Shown: positions 12,536-25,800 of the stretch, piece by piece
How positions within the stretch are numbered: position 1 is the stretch's first letter
Layout of the letters: every line of letters starts with the position of its first letter
From: Leptasterias polaris
Lineage: Eukaryota; Echinodermata; Asteroidea; Forcipulatida; Asteriidae
Assembly: GCA_037783415.1 (NCBI GenBank)
Contig: JAZGTN010000052.1
Coordinates: 1,984,001 to 2,048,000 of the forward strand
DNA length: 64,000 bases
Reading direction: 5' to 3'
Program-made: the position numbers and the translations under genes
Notes under the pieces: generated by a model
What the model was told of the DNA's origin: nothing
The model's database searches: none
The model's input: only the letters and a program-made list of their open reading frames with translations

Positions 12536-15500
12536 TCATCTGCCTTTCTTCTCCGTTGAGTAAATAGAGAGGAAGGAATCTCTGCTTCCGGATGCCAGAT
12601 GTGTCTGTTGACGAATAAATATAAATACAAACAACGTTAATATACGGCATTTTCGTTGTTACACCACTGATTCAAAGAATATGTTTTATAACAGTGTGTA
12701 ATATTTTTGGGGGTGAACACAATCCCTTTTAAATGGTCTCAACCATCAGATAAAGACCATTTAGACTCAATAAAACGAATTCCGAGCCATCAAGTCACCT
12801 AGACAACATCACTTATTTTAGTCAGGAGTAGCTTTTAACCCCTGGCTAAGAGATTATCTGTACAACTCCTATGGAAATTCTTAGAAGGGGGATCATTGAT
12901 AGAATTTTTTTAAAGTAACAAACCCAGGATAGTTTTACATTTTCTAAGCTATTTGGCTAGGTCTCAATAGGGAACTTAGAATTTTTTGAGAACTTTTGGC
13001 TGAATTGTTGGCGGAGTAAACAACATTTGTTTCAAAACAAACACATTGTTAAGAACAATGCAATGGTACCAAGCAGGGTATATTATATAACAAGAGTTAC
13101 TCTCAACAGCCATGTTGAGAAAAATAAATTCAATAGCCAAATTTCAAATTTCAAATTGTGTATATGGGCTATTGCTTTTTAACAAGTGCCATTCACACAA
13201 ACTCAGGTGTGAGATTAGACAGATGTGAGAATTCCTAACAAATGGCTTGCGAGTCCGGGTCCCCCTTATTCTAGACCCAGCATCTCAGCATCTCACAGAT
13301 GTTACAATTCAGAAGATTTACAGACTCTGCGCATCACCAGAAATACATAATTATAGGTTTGGACACAGTGTGGACTACTCCATTCTCCCTTTGGTAACCG
13401 CTTTAATTAATTCTCCCAAAAGGCTCAAAGAGGTTTTGGGGAAAATCCTGAAATGAGAAAAAATCCAGAGAAATCTCATGTCTGCTAATAACAAGGATGG
13501 GATAGGCTGTTGAAAAAAAACCTGACCTTTGAGCGCAAAGCGCGAAAGCTTGCGAGCTCAAATTTGCGAGCACGAAGCCCACGAATAATATTTATCTTTG
13601 GTTTTAAAAGCCCTACTCTACAATCTGGGGCTTTAGATATGGTTTTATCTTCATTTTTTGATGAATTTGATCTTAAGTAAAAAAATGAAGAAAAAAAGTT
13701 ATTATTTTAAATTAATATTTTGGGGTGGGCAAAAACATGGATTTCTTTTTGGGGGGGGCAAAAAAAACAAATTTCCGGTTAAAAACGGAGAAATCACATC
13801 CTGTAATTACAGAATTTGAACTGATGCCCATTACATTTGTTAACAATTATTCATCACTAGAGCTCACCTTAAGTGGATGAAAAGCAAGGCAACTGACTGG
13901 GCCGATCCGTTGACCTATGAACCCTTCATAGTACTTGATATTGCTGAGTGTGTCACCGGACATGTTGAAGACACTGATGAGTTGATTGGCCGAACCACTG
14001 TGGAAAGTGATTGGTTGATTGTATTAGATGGGGGGTGTACATACTAGATTTATACGGGAAACTATTGAACTCTTATGCATTTTATGTCCAGGTTTTCAAG
14101 GAATAATTTAGTTGTTTCTGTTTTTCTTTTGTTTGTTTTTTTGGTTTACTGCGCCTTGAACACCCAGCAGGGTGGATATGTGCGCATAACAAGTCTTTAT
14201 TATTATTATTATTATTAGTGTAGAGAATGTAACCTTTGCTTACAGAGAGATTGATCTTGTACGTTCCAGGGCCTTTCTGGCAGGCAAGATACTACACTTG
14301 TCATATAGAACATTTTATATTTTTATTTCAAACTTATTCTAAGGTAAACAAAAATACAAAATAAGCCAGTTACAGATGTTATCAGGCATTGTAGGAAGAT
14401 GAATAAGCCTGTGCCGGTTACATGGTTAACAGACTGATCGTCCGGTTGCACGTTTACAAAAATAACTGTAAACGCACAACCGTAAATGCACTTTTCGTTG
14501 CCTACCATGCGAATATATTAGCCTGTTGATGGACGGCCATTGAAGTCAGTGTGTTGAAGCTGGGCTGGATCAGTTTGACTGACTCTGAGAATCGGGGGTC
14601 CCAGAAACGAACATCGCCGTTTACGCTGTAAGTTAGAAAACGTAAATAAAAAGGCACATTTAAGCTCCCGGTGTATGTAAGCAATTCACAACAGTTTCAA
14701 AGCATGGTATAAATACAATTTTTTTTAAGTTGATCTTTTTACAATAAAGGTAAAATTTAGTAGAAAAGAGCGGGGCTCAAATTTTGTAAGCTCAGCATTT
14801 TTACTGAACCAGAATTCTTTTTACAAGACCAGAATCAAAATGAGAAAAGACTATGACTATTCTGCTTTTATTTGTACTAGCACTAAGAGAAGATTTATCT
14901 TGTTTGCTTTGATACTTGTTTCAATGGCTGCCATTACTTGTCACTCTACCTATATTTGTTTCAAATGATAAATCTGCGATGGTCCTATAGCCGAATATCT
15001 TTCCCAAATTTCGTGCTCATATCACCAATAGGAACAATCCCTCCCCCCCCCAAAAAAAAGAAAATATATATATATATATAAATACAAGTAAGGCCATCTA
15101 CTTTACTAATTTTATATATCACCGGTCATCAGGATTTTCCTGTCTGCAACCCAGCGGTTTCAACAGACCCCACTAGTCGTAGTAAGAAACTTTTTTTTCT
15201 GTTGTGGTATCCCTTCGTGGTGATCCCTTTGAGTTGCTTGTTCCTTGTTTTTATTTGTTTACCATATCCATATGAAATGGATATGTTTTTGTTTGTACTT
15301 GTTAATGCCTCTGAAGAAGGTCCAGTTTGGATCGAAAGCTAAGGCCATCTACCCTACTAATTTTATATATATACAAGTATATATTTTCCCTATCTGTCCA
15401 CCTACAGCACATAGTTTGTAGGAGAAGACATAAGTCAAACAAACAATTTTCCTTTATTAATAATATTTTCACAAGAATTTAATTAATTTAAGTTTGTAAG

Positions 15501-18500
15501 ATGGGACAGAGAAAGACCAACAACCAAGGACAGTTGAGAGGTCACTTATTATCTCTGTACCACTATTTACTGTCTGTGCCGTACACATAGCAAAGATAGG
15601 TGAGTAAATCGTATCTCAACCAAATTCTGGCACAATTTAAAGACAATTACTTCACAAGCGCTTCCCCTAAAATGCGCACTGCACAGTACCACACAGGTAA
15701 TAACAAAAATAATAGTTTTTAAAAAAATTAAAAATTAATGCAAGTCTGCCCCAAACAAGGTTAAAAGCCACTCTTGGAAAGGGGCTACAAGAAGAAAAAT
15801 ATTAAAGATGAAAATAACTCGGGGGAGCTGAAGGTAGGAATTGATATTCCTCTTAAAACAGTCTAGATTGTAGGATGGAGGGAAACATGCACCAGGCAAG
15901 GAGTTCCAAAGAGATGCAGTACATGCAACACCAGGGCAAACCCCTTCTCTTTTGATAAGTGTACTGGGTTCTTTAACGTGTATTAGACAAAGCATGGGAT
16001 CAATGGCTTTACGTCTCATCCGAAGGACACAGCAATAATGGTTAAGTGTCTTGCTTTAGTACACAAGTGTCACGACCGGGACTCGAACCCACACTCTGCT
16101 GATCAGAAACACCAGAGCTTGAGTCCAGTGCTCATATCCGCTCGGCCACGACACGCCACGGAAAGTCAAAGATTTTGATTTACCTTGCGCTGATGATCTT
16201 GCCATTTCCTGATCCTTTCTGGAGGTGAACGTTCACAACCCAGCTATTGTGCTCTCTTAACGTCAACACTCGACTGGAAAAAAATAAAATAAATACAAAC
16301 AAAAGATAAAACAAATTAAGCATTTTGAGGTAATACAACTAAAGTTACAACAGTGAGATTTAACTCTGTCCTCTTTGTGTGGCTGAAATGAAGCGTTGCA
16401 CGGAGCGTGCATGCTCTGACCAAGTTTAGTACTGGAAAGTACTAGGGGCCTTTGTGCCGGTCTACTGACTAGCAGGGAAATTATTGGCATGTTGACAGGA
16501 CATCCAGCATCCAGAAAAAATGACGAGAGTGGGATTTGAACCAACAACCTCCAGTTCAACATGCCGACACTCTGCCAACTGAGCTATCTAGCCCTATTTT
16601 TTCAATATCTTTGTTCAGGGGTGCCAGTCAGAAGCCATTCAACTGCAGGGATTACAACCAAGTTTATGATACAACCTGGGAAGCGGCAGCAGAGGAATCA
16701 CCTTAAAGGGGACACCACTATTTCCTTTTAATTTACCTGTCTGTTGGGGCCAGCCTTCTGTCATAAAGCCGGACACTGCCGTCTCCGAGCCCAGCTATGA
16801 GTAGAGATCTACCTACATTGTCACAAGCCAGGCTAGTAACACAGCTATCTGCACCTGTTGGGATATCCTGAAATACAAGAAACAAACATTTATTTTGATT
16901 TGGGTTTTTTCACCAAAGAAGTTGCCTCCATACTGTTAGTTTTGGGGTTTTTAAACTTCCATTTATAATTCATGTTACACTAACCCTTCTATTCTCAGTT
17001 ATATTTGCCAGTACGTTTACAAATCTTTCAAAACAAAATTCATAAAACTGTGAAGCAGAAAATGGCACTTGAAAAAAGGTCTAAGCAAAAATTAGCAGGA
17101 AACCAGTATAGTATACCTTACAGGCAATTTTGTTGGTAACCGGCTTCCGCTAAGCAATGCTTTTCTGTGCTAAGCAATTTTTCTGTGCTGAACAGCCTTA
17201 TGAAATTGGAAGATAAGCAACTGTTTCAAAACCACAGTAGTTAATATTGAATGGCCAGACAGTAGAATTAGTCTCTCGAGTTGGTACCGGCAAGTGTGGC
17301 TGGCGTGGAACTGTAATTTTATGTGTGGGACCACAAACAAAAATGCAGAGTTGCAAGAAGAAAAAACCAGAAATCCGCTAAGACGCTGCAGTCTCTCATG
17401 TGTACTAACCTGTAGTCTGATTTCTCTCTGAGTGTCCCATACCCTGATTATACGAACATCTCCTGAGGCTAAGAGCATGCCAGACTCCTGCTCCCAGTCT
17501 AAGACAAGACCAGCTCCTGAAATAATATACACACACATTTTATTGTTGATTTATTTCTTTTACTTCAACTGGGTGGCCCACTCAGTGGCAACCACTGGTC
17601 TCCCATGGGTCTCAGCATTTGTACAAAGAAAACAATGAAAACATAAAATGACAAGGTACATAGTATGCACAAATACAGTATTTATGAAAATCTTTTACTT
17701 CCGACTAGGCGATCTACTCAGAGGCAACCACTGGTGTCCCATGGGTCTCAGCATGAGTACAAAGCTGACAATGAAAAAACCATCAAATGAAAAAAGGTAT
17801 TTTCTTTTTTTATTTACTTTTTTTTTCATTCTATTTCTTCACTGGCACAATACTCCAAAAGAAATATACTTAGTAATAAATAGATCAACATATATGTACA
17901 AAAATACAATTAGGTACAGATTCTTTTTGATAAGTTACATCAAATCGCCAGTAAGTGGCCAGCACCTCTACAGAGCCATCCTACCACAGTTGAAGGGGAG
18001 GGGATGGGGTTGGGGGAAGGGGAATGAGATAGAGGGAGGGGAGGAGGCAAACTGATAGAATGGGACAAAAAGAAGGGCGCTCAATACCGCCAGCTACGGT
18101 ACATGCGCAACTACAGTATTTAGGATTTTTTTTAATTACCTAAAAATTAAAAAAAACCAATAGGAGACTCATTCAAACACAACAAGAGAAGGTACAACAC
18201 ATGCATCTATTAATTTTAACTGATGTCATGGGAAACTCTGTTAGCCAGCCACATTGACCCAAAGCCAGAGACAAACAGTCAGTGACTTTCCCGGAGAGAG
18301 TAAAACCGGAGAGCCTGTAGAAAAGCCCTTGTGGCATAGGAGAGAACAAATACACAACTCTACTCACATATGGCCCTAGACGGGAATCGAACAAGGGCCA
18401 CAGTGGTGAGAGGCGAGCGCTTTATGATTTTTTTTTACTTTTAATTTTTTTTACTTTAAGTTTTTTGCCTATATTTACTTTTTTTCTCTCAGATTTCAAC

Positions 18501-21500
18501 GCCAAATCTTTCTTTAATATGATTGAAATACCCAGTTGCGTGTAATTTTTAAACTAAAAAGTTGAATTCTGTATTTTTTAACCTTTTCTTATTGTAAATT
18601 GTTGCAATTCAGCACGTGGCTGCTTATGACAAGTTTGTAAATAAACCATTCTATATATATTTTGGATGTATTCGACATACCTTTGACTGAGGGTAGCATG
18701 TCTGATAGGGCATGCCATGACGATACTAGCTCCACACCGCTACTATTATTGGGTAAATAGTTGCGCCATATCTGCACAGCGCCATCATCTGAAAATACAA
18801 ACAGACACGAATGACTATCTAGCTATCAGCTTCACTACGGGTGCGTTCGATTAGCTTCCCCGTGTGTACCGGGGATTTACACTGGTGTCAGCCACGCAAC
18901 GAGGCTAATCGAACGCTGTGGTGTTTTCGCTTGGCACTCTGGGAAAATTAAGGTCAAACGTTTTTGCGTAGCGGCAGAACTAAGCTCCGTGGTCTGCTTA
19001 CTTGGGAAATGTCGATGTCCGTAACGACACAATTTAATTATAAAATATTTTAAAAATTGCACACAGTCACCATCTGTTTGTTTTTCTGGAAGAACGTTTC
19101 CTTTCTATTTCCCATAATTTGTTTCATGACGATAAATCTGCGTCTTTGTGTACTTTTGTACTCACGTCAAATTCAACTTGTCCCCGCCATCTTGGTATGA
19201 TACGTCATTACACCTGGGCATCCACCAGAGACCCACTCGCGAGCTGGGGTTGTGGTGGCTTCACCCGGGGCAGACACGAGTATCACGTGATGGCTAATCG
19301 AACGCTCTCGTGTAAGTTTTAGTAACACGTGTAAGCTAATCGAACGCACCCTATATTGTTTCAGATTGACCTGGGCCCTATATCGACAGTTGCTATATCA
19401 CATGATTCAGGGCAAGCTTCTACAGTTACATAAAAGATGGCGGACACCTATACACAGTTTTTGAATGAATATGTATTGCACAATGGTACCAGGGTTTTCT
19501 CATCTGGGAGTTTCTACACAAAGCTTGCCTCAAACCATTTGTCATAGGAACCGTCTCTTTAGTCTAAAGAATTCAAATTTAAGCTGTAAGTTGTAAGTAA
19601 ACCGTTTGTTTCACGTTTCTACTTAAGAGTAGTTTGTATTTTTCTCTGCATTTTTTTGTTATTTATTGCACTGTAGAATACATTTATATAGGTATTGCGC
19701 AATATAAATGTCCATTACAAATTAATATCGATAAGCAAGTTATTAGCTCAGAAGTTACTCATATGGCTTATTATAGACCCATCTGTGTTTAGCTGCTAGC
19801 AGGGTACCATGGAATCAGGATACTCACCACTACCAGTCATGAGGAGTGAGATGTCGTGAGAGTTGAGTATATCCATTGACGTTAGCTTGGTTTCTTTATG
19901 GTTGAGATGTGAGAACGTGTTTACTCGCTCTCCATTCTCCCAGTTCCACACACTATCGAGAAGCAACACAATTTAATAGATGTTAATTTTTGCATCGGGG
20001 ATAAAGAATATAATTTGGTTTTTACCCTTACACCGATGTGTGTTAAGCACTGTATACTCAGTACTTTCCTGAGTACTGTGAAAACAAAAAAACGCAGGCA
20101 AATCACTCAGGTGGGATTCGAACCCACGACCTTTGCATTGCTAGAGCAGATATCTAAACACTAGACCACCAAGCTAGCCCAGTGGCTAGAGGCTTGAATC
20201 TCATGTGTTAGCAGCGAAGCAAATTTGACGTAACAAAATTTGCAACGAACGAAAAAGTTAACATTTGCAGCGAAAACAGAGTTGTGACGTCATTTGGGAG
20301 TATGAACTGGGCTTTACAAAGCATTCTTCTCTTAAACAGCTAGTGCAAAAGTTTTGCCCTTACATTGGTAAGCAAAAAATGTAACAGTAAGCGCAGAATT
20401 CCGCGATAAGCAGAGCCATGACATTACCACAAATCAGCTAGAAAGGTAAAAAAAGGTTGTTACAATGCTTACAATATTTGCCACACACAAAAACAATTTA
20501 CGATGAAATTCCCTTTGAAATTGGTGATTATACGAGTGTTTATGTCATTACCATACGCCCTCTTTGTCAGCAACGATGATGTGGGGGCTGAAATGCTGGA
20601 AGCGGAGTGCAATAGGAATCCCTTGGTTCTTGTTGATGAAGATCTGGTCGTCCAGACGACTTGTGGCTGAGAAAAAGTAGAAGAAACTACAATTCAGGTG
20701 ATCAACATTTGTGACATAAAAGTGATATATTATATAATTTGTTTTCCCCAATGCACTCATAAACATTAAATATTTCAGGGGCTTGAGTTACTGCTGAAAA
20801 ATAAGTCTGAAACTGGGATCCAGATCTTAGGAGGTACAGTCAAATTATGGCATTTCAACCTTTTGATAACTCCTAGAGTTATAGATCCCAAGGAGCTTTT
20901 GGGAACTTTCAACCTTTTGATAACTCCTAGAGTTATAGATCCCAAGGAGCTTTTGGGAACTTTCAACCTTTTGATAACTCCTAGAGTTATAGATCCCAAG
21001 GAGCTTTTGGGAACTTTCAACCTTTTGATAACTCCTAGAGTTATAGATCCCAAGGAGCTTTTGGGAACTTTCAACCTTTTGATAACTCCTAGAGTTATAG
21101 ATCCCAAGGAGCTTTTGGGAACTTTCAACCTTTTGATAACTCCTAGAGTTATAGATCCCAAGGAGCTTTTGGGAACAGTATCCTTAGTGCTAAAGAAGTA
21201 GATCAAAGTGTCTGACTTATTATATTTAGAGAAAAATACAGCATTTTTTTTTTACCAGGCGGACTTTTGTTCTCATGATACCAAAAAGAGGCCAGAATGT
21301 TTTGTCCATCCAGGCTCAGTTTGGTTACATCAATTTAATTGTGGCATGTCGTGGCCGAGCAATCTAGTTCACCGGACCCAAGCTCTGGTGTTGTCAGCAG
21401 CAGAGTGTGGGTTCACATCCGGGTCATGACACTTGTGCCCTTAACCATAATTGCTTCATAAAAAGTTGGCAAGGTAGTGCATTCTGCTCTACCAGCCACG

Positions 21501-22808
21501 CTCCTAGTGGATGATACCCATACCTACATCCTTACGGACTGTGAAGGGGGTAACCCTGTTTCAGCCCCAGGAGTAGGTGGCAACGTACCCATGGTGGCAG
21601 TTGATTTTGGTCGATAGCCCAAATCAGTAAAATGTAGCCCTCACCTTGATGTGGCCGTCCTTGGCCTTGTGATGTAAGGCAATCGCTTATAATTGGTTTG
21701 GTTTCAATATATAAAAATGAGAGAAAAACTATGTCCGCAAAAACGATAATGCCAACACCCACACCAGAACTAGAACTGTCGGAAGAAAAGAACCAGAACT
21801 AAAACCGACAGATAATTAAACAAGATTCTTACCAGCTCGTCTTAAGTGTCCACTCGCTGCTTTCCTAGCCACGGCGTTGCGTAGAAACCGCCATTCCCGC
21901 TCCTGATGTAATGTGCTGTATGGATCCATCTCCTCAGGCGCCTGTTAGACAAGAATGTGATCGGATGTTGGTCCGTTATTATCAAGCTTGGTTTAAAGAT
22001 AGCAGGGCTCGAAATTAACACTGGACCGCAGGCCCTAGGCCAGTTATTTCAGCGTCGGGACGGTTAACTCAAGACCAGACAAATCCAGTGGTCTCGTGTT
22101 TTTAAATTGAATAAAAATAACACCTCACTGTGTATTATCTTTAATTGCAAAAATAGAATGTTCAAATGTTGAGCCTGGTAAATATTTTTCAATACTAACG
22201 ACAAATAAGATAAATCTACTTGAAAGCACTGGGGTCAGACCTCGGCTGACCCGGGGAAGCTAATTGAAAGATTGAAAGCACACTATTAATCTGAGCTCTT
22301 TGTGAAATTGAGCCCTGGTTAGAAAGCTAAAGGTTATGGGTTTTATTTCCATCCAAGGTCTGGGGGGAAAATTGCTTTTTAATTGTACATTAGTGTCATT
22401 TAATTGATAATTATTCTAGATGCAAGAATTACATCATTATCAGAGCTGCCAACAGTTGGATTTTGCAATCAGAGAGATTCTGTACATCAATCAGGGACAA
22501 AGTTTCTATCACCAGGGAGATTTTCTAATTTGTTATTCAGAACATGGAAAGATTGTTTAATTTTCTGAGAACTTTCTGCTGAATCAGCGAGAGTTGGCAG
22601 CTCTAAATTAGCAGAGTACTTCAAACATTCAAAATTTGTGTCCAAGAACGTCCCCCACCCCCTCTTCCCCATCCTGGGGTGAATTCTGCTACTCAACACT
22701 TACCCTCATGACAGACTGAGCAAAATACTTGCAGCACCAATCCGTGAACTTGCTAGAGATGTTGAGATCCTTGGTGGTGATATTGACTGCATCCGCCTCC
22801 CCGTATGT
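12536..22808 (-). CDS. RPTOR: RPTOR exons 22-32: WD40 beta-propeller
   Basis: Exons: 22, 22704-22808; 23, 21833-21941; 24, 20552-20666; 25, 19828-19952; 26, 18681-18788; 27, 17410-17516; 28, 16737-16867; 29, 16184-16273; 30, 14506-14625; 31, 13868-13997; 32, 12536-12604. They cover residues 933-1334. Exon 22 has [15 protein letters not shown] and exon 23 [10 protein letters not shown], the approach to the propeller. WD blades appear as [54 protein letters not shown] and [10 protein letters not shown]. The final blade closes in exon 32. The stop TGA occupies 12536-12538. Confidence 0.94.
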
Positions 22809-25800
22809 CTGTGGTTTGGGGGGAGATTTAGGAAACAAATACAGTAGAATAATTAGAATTGTATGGCATAAACAGGTCACAGTTACAAACATGAACATAA
22901 ATGAATGTGTAGCTTTCTTGAGTTGAGCTTAACTTAGTAATATTGGCATCCCAAAGAAACAGATACAATTGGAATTTTCTCTTCTTAAACCCTCTTAAAA
23001 ATGACCATTCATTTCTGTATAAACATCACAATATGCCCATGCATAGCTACTATTGTTGATATTTGTACTTTTTCCAGCAAAAATTCCTTTAAAAAATAAT
23101 ATGAAACAGAAATTTTGTCTTGTTTTACAAATATTTAAATAGTATGTCACCAAGGGGAACATTGGCAAATGTCAATTCTGGACTTGACTTTCAGTATGAC
23201 CTCTTTGTGTGAATGGAAGCAGGTCAAATCTTGCGTCCATTTGCAGCCGCTATGGGCATTTTGGTACAAGCCGCTTGCGGCCACTGTAGTCTCCAAAGGG
23301 TTAACCTAAATTTGTGGACGCTGTTTTCAAAAGTTCTAATTCTTCTCTCGTTTTGGTTTAGCATGTCGCACTGATGGTCAAAAAGGGCCAGCGTCTGATT
23401 GCAAAGAATCTGGTAAACACTTACAATGCTTGGACCTTTGTCGAATATCTTCCTGGACCTTGAGAAATTCTGGGAGTGAGTAAACTGCGAACCAATCGGA
23501 CCAGGGTTCTGCGGCCTCGCTGGAGGTGGCTGTTCGCCGGCGCGGATGGGCACCGGTTTGACTATCTCGTTGGGGATATTCAGCGTGGTCGGTGGAGGCG
23601 AGTCACTGAAACGAAAGAGAAGATGGCCGAGTTGAGGACACTGTTAGAACTGAAAACAACTTTATCAAAAGCTTTTGAAAGTTGCGTCAAATATATATCT
23701 GTGGGGAAGAGGGGTTGCCTACCTGAGGTTTAAGGGCAAGGCGTTGTCGTTTCTCGTTGAAGGACTGTTCGGTGCGGACGTTGATGATCGTCTTGTTGCA
23801 TCGAGAACGAGCTGGGGCTTTGCCATAACAGTTGCCTGAAAGTAAATAAGTATGATATAAATTATTACAAAGTGACAGAGTGTTTTTCTTGGTTAATATG
23901 AAAGTGAGGCTGTAGTATGAAAGTGAGGGCTCACAAGTCTGAGGAAACCAGTGAATAAGGGTGCTTGCTATGTGACCCAGAAATTTGGACATGGCCTTAC
24001 CTTCAGGTTGATCTGGTTGACGAGTTGCTGGGCGAGTCTCTTGACACATGGCATGGGATCAGAAGCCAGCGTCAGCATCGTCTTCCATATCTGCACGTAT
24101 ACGTTGCTGTAGCTGGACTTCAGTAGGTTGCTCTGGCTACTCCCCGTGGCCATGCTGCGGCGCCCTCTTTCAAACAGCACCGGGCCGTTGCCCGAGACGG
24201 CGTCCCCGCTTCCGGACGACGTGAAGCCGTTAGACCCTGAGGAACCGGAGCTACTATTGTTGGGTGATCTAGACACTTGACCTGAAGTTTTGAGAACCAT
24301 TTCCAAAGATGTTTTTGGTTTGTTTTAAAAATATAGTTACAGTCCATGTTCTCAGCAATCTCACATCAATTTCATGTTTCTTTGAAAAGGACAATACATG
24401 TGCCAGAAAATGTTTCAGATTTTTTAATCAGATTTGCATAATTTTAGGCTTTCATGGTAAAAAAGAATAAATAAAATAAAATCTTTAAAAGACTGGTGCT
24501 GTACTTATCTTAATGTTTTGGGGTTTTTTGCACAATGAAACATGGAACAATACTTTGTTTTATGAATGCTTGCTATGCAAAGTAAACACTTTATATTGAG
24601 CCTATTTAACAACGGCTTTGGCTAAGGATCTGCTAACCATTAAGAAGCCACATGCTCTTCTTGCTTCGGGCACCAAAATGGCTGCCAAAGCCTAAGCCAG
24701 AGTCGGTGTAGCAGCCAATGGTTGTGAAACAGACTCAAAGAAAAAGAGGAGGATGCAAACAGAAATATGCTGCTGTAACATAAACGATGTTCGTTTCGGC
24801 CATTTTCAAATCAGCAGCTGTGGTTTGATGAACATGTTAACATGCATTGAAGCATAGCATGCCCAGAGCAACATCCTCATAGCAACAGCAACAGCAGCAG
24901 CTGCCAAAAAGCCATTTGTGACTTAGATTTGAATAATGTCTGGTACAATGACTTGCTTAGTCACGCGTTACCACTTCAATCCAAATTCAAAAAATAGTTA
25001 ATGGCCTGACGTTTCGACCCTAGCAGAGTCTAGGTCGAAACGCCAAGCCATTAACTATCTACAGAGTTAACTGATATTCTGATGCTAATGCCACATGCCA
25101 AACAATATAATAAATGCATACAGGCATAGTGCCACATACATACAGAATGATTTTGAATAATGTTTTGGTTTTTTTAGAAACAGATTTTAGCTAAATAAAA
25201 ATGGCTACTGGGAAAGAAATCATCAGAATAAATATTCATAATTAAGTTGTGTTTAGATACTAAATGCACTCATTGATCATCATTGCTTAAAGATTAATTG
25301 AAATCAACTGCAATAAAACATATTTCAAATTAGTAACAAAAAGTCAAACGTACATTCGAATAACAACAGAGAAAATTTGGCCCGACCAAATTAAAACATG
25401 GGAAAGACTATTTGTACATAGCATAATGCACTGTGCTTCATTAAATCATGTGTTAGCCAAATGAGGAGTAGAATTGTGGCAGAAATAACGAAATTGTGAA
25501 CACTTTTAAAATAAAATTACCCGCAAATTTCGAAAGAGGGGATTAAAACAAAAGAAATGAGGTTGAAGTATGTCAGTGGGAAAAAAGGTCTTAAGAATTA
25601 TTTCTGCATGAAATATAAGCGGAAAATGGTAAACGCAAGCGCAGAATTCGGCGGTAAGCAGAGCCATGAAATTGGGCCCCAGTGTTTCTGAGGAAGAAAG
25701 CCAGGGTTCAATTCCACAAAGCACTTTAAAATGAGTAGTCAATTTGGCCATAGTGATCTGTTTCGTGACGACATCACACTTTGCTTAAGAACAATACGAC

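Noticed and set aside
13741..13803. CTGTAATTACAG as an acceptor for an extra raptor exon
   Set aside because: The sequence after it is the end of a MITE that also occurs at 33116, so it is not an exon.
16500..16600. Apparent tRNA genes (also at 1571, 20180, 40750, 42350, 60520)
   Set aside because: A- and B-box heads are present but acceptor stems do not pair and each is joined to a repeated body, so they are SINEs.
20775..21206. Open frames of 143 and 112 codons on opposite strands
   Set aside because: Both are products of a 54-bp repeat, a multiple of three without stops. They sit in a raptor intron.
23476..23733. Plus-strand 85-codon frame
   Set aside because: Antisense of raptor exon 21 and its acceptor.
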